Source: Solirubrobacteraceae bacterium (GTDB taxonomy: Bacteria; Actinomycetota; Thermoleophilia; Solirubrobacterales; Solirubrobacteraceae). Taken from it: 64,000 nucleotides of DNA. Every line of letters begins with the position of its first letter. Within the stretch, counting starts at the first letter, position 1. This document shows positions 63,094-64,000 of the stretch, piece after piece. The notes below the pieces were generated by a model. The model ran no database searches and was not told the origin of the DNA. It worked only from the letters and a program-made list of their open reading frames with translations. A program made the translations under genes and the position numbers. The stretch covers positions 1 through 64,000 of the forward strand of contig JAJCYD010000043.1 in the NCBI GenBank assembly GCA_029263125.1, given 5' to 3'.

Positions 63094-63752
63094 GCGCGCT
63101 GTTTGACGTCCTGACGGAGCACCTCGACGAGTTCGGGGGTGGCCTGTGGGTCACCCTCCGGCTCGTCATGGGGGCCTTCGTCATCGCGATCGTCGTCGGC
63201 ACGGTCGTCGCGGCGCTGCGGATCGCGCCGTCGGTGTGGCTGCGGCGGCTCGGCGGGATCTACGTCGAGTCGTTTCGCAACATCCCGCTGCTGGTGCTGC
63301 TGACGATGGCCTACGCGGGGCTGCGCCGTGCGGGCGTGCCGATCGGCCAGTGGACGGCGGGGATCGGGGCGCTCGGGCTGTACACCGCGGCCTATGTCGC
63401 CGAGGTGCTGCGCTCGGGCGTCTTCGCGGTCAGCAAGGGCCAGATCGAAGCGTCGCTGTCGCTGGGCTTCAGCTATGCGCAGACGCTGCGGCGGATCGTC
63501 CTGCCGCAGGCGTTTCGCACCGTGATCCCGCCGCTGGGCTCGATCACGATCGCGATGATCAAGAACTCGGCGATCATCGGCGTGTCGCTGATCGCGCTCA
63601 ACGACATCCTCAAGAGCGCGCGCATCGTGCAGGCCGAGACCTTCAAGACCGAGGAGGCGTTCCTGTGGGCCGCCGTCGGCTACCTGCTGATCACCGTGAC
63701 CGCGACGATCGCGTTCCGGTTCCTCGAGCGACGCTACGTGATCTCGAGGTAA
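63090..63752 (+). CDS. Amino-acid ABC transporter permease, first subunit
   Basis: The 220-residue membrane protein is of the HisMQ/GlnP type. It has the start GGLWVTLRLVMGAFVIAIVV, the segment YVESFRNIPLLVLLTMAYAG and the EAA loop ASLSLGFSYAQTLRRIVLPQAFRTV-type region that docks on the ATPase. Five membrane helices are expected. The GTG overlaps the binding-protein stop. It pairs with the next permease to form a heterodimer. Confidence 0.93.
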   Translation: MSALFDVLTEHLDEFGGGLWVTLRLVMGAFVIAIVVGTVVAALRIAPSVWLRRLGGIYVESFRNIPLLVLLTMAYAGLRRAGVPIGQWTAGIGALGLYTAAYVAEVLRSGVFAVSKGQIEASLSLGFSYAQTLRRIVLPQAFRTVIPPLGSITIAMIKNSAIIGVSLIALNDILKSARIVQAETFKTEEAFLWAAVGYLLITVTATIAFRFLERRYVISR

Positions 63753-63758
63753 CGGCTC

Positions 63759-64000
63759 GTGACCTACCTCTTTCGTCCGGACAACTGGGAGTGGCTGATC
63801 ACCGGCCGCAACGCGCGGTTCATCTTCGAGGGCTTTCTCGTCAATCTTCAGCTCGCGCTGATCGCGATGGTCTTCTCGCTGATCTTCGGTCTGGGGCTTG
63901 CGTTGCTGCGCATCTCTCCGTGGGGGCCGGTCCGCTTCGCGACCGGCCTGTGGATCGACCTGTGGCGCAACCTGCCGCTGATCCTCGTGATCCTGTACTT
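63759..64000 (+). CDS. Amino-acid ABC transporter permease, second subunit (cut by the right edge)
   Basis: The frame starts at GTG 63759, 6 bases after the first permease stop, and is open to the window end (about 80 residues). It has FIFEGFLVNLQLALIAMVFS, LGLALLRISPWGP and DLWRNLPLILVILY. These match the N-terminal half of a HisM/GltK-type permease. The rest lies outside the window. Confidence 0.88.
   Translation, partial: MTYLFRPDNWEWLITGRNARFIFEGFLVNLQLALIAMVFSLIFGLGLALLRISPWGPVRFATGLWIDLWRNLPLILVILY

Overview
The window is high-GC DNA packed with genes on both strands. Genes overlap heavily at stop and start codons (ATGA, GTGA). Codon use is strongly GC-ending, and GTG starts are common. 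The gene content points to an actinobacterium: an Rpf-like transglycosylase, an ECF sigma factor with a membrane partner, pheST joined to argC, a DUF559/AbiEi-type protein, and many starts with a TANNNT hexamer 6-9 nt upstream and no ribosome-binding site. I infer a member of the Thermoleophilia (Solirubrobacterales-like), but nothing in the window fixes the genus.

Layout. 0-7.8 kb: tRNA-Gly, a FetAB-type ABC exporter, a 2-methylfumaryl-CoA isomerase/hydratase-type pair, a frameshifted AbiEi-DUF559 gene, a MobA-like protein with a C-terminal extension, a macro-domain protein, tRNA-Cys, a nitrilase-family amidohydrolase and tRNA-Val. 7.8-9.8 kb: a small accessory stretch with an HNH nuclease, a DUF2442 protein and a VapBC-type toxin-antitoxin pair. 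9.8-16.1 kb: rnhA, small unknown genes, and an overlapping signalling set of hybrid histidine kinase, HD-GYP protein and lone receiver. 16.1-20.4 kb: an acyl-CoA dehydrogenase, HMG-CoA lyase and carboxyltransferase operon of the leucine/branched-acid degradation type, then a GDSL hydrolase. 20.6-26.3 kb: secreted proteins, an SGNH-domain protein, a class V PLP enzyme, an Rpf-like lytic enzyme and the sigma/membrane-protein pair.

26.3-41.7 kb is the housekeeping core: thrS, infC, rpmI, rplT, a strong terminator, then a run of overlapping genes trmH-pheS-pheT-argC-argJ-argB-argD. A collagen-like surface protein gene and argG follow. argF, argR and argH are not in the window. 41.9-58.2 kb carries mscS, dnaE, nfo, gltX, an HDOD-LuxR fusion regulator, an Rrf2 regulator, cysK and cysE, a queuosine-salvage glycosylase, pcrA/uvrD and folD. 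58.2-64 kb holds small membrane proteins, an alpha/beta hydrolase, a repeat-containing secreted protein, an aldo/keto reductase and a polar amino-acid ABC transporter cut by the right edge.

The most interesting observations are these. (1) dnaE has a 24-codon patch of AT-ending codons that begins at the conserved DnaE intein insertion site. (2) The transporter ATPase has Val in place of the Walker B Asp. (3) A 53-nt hairpin lies in the 3' end of trmH, just before pheS. (4) Leaderless-type promoters recur across the window, and all three tRNA genes have an identical 12-nt spacing from their -10 box. (5) tRNA-Val has C33 instead of U33. (6) vapC appears to need a CTG start. (7) There are decayed AbiEi-DUF559 and CAP-domain genes. 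No CRISPR array, prophage, rRNA gene or insertion sequence was seen. No clearly new multi-gene defence or metabolic system was recognised.
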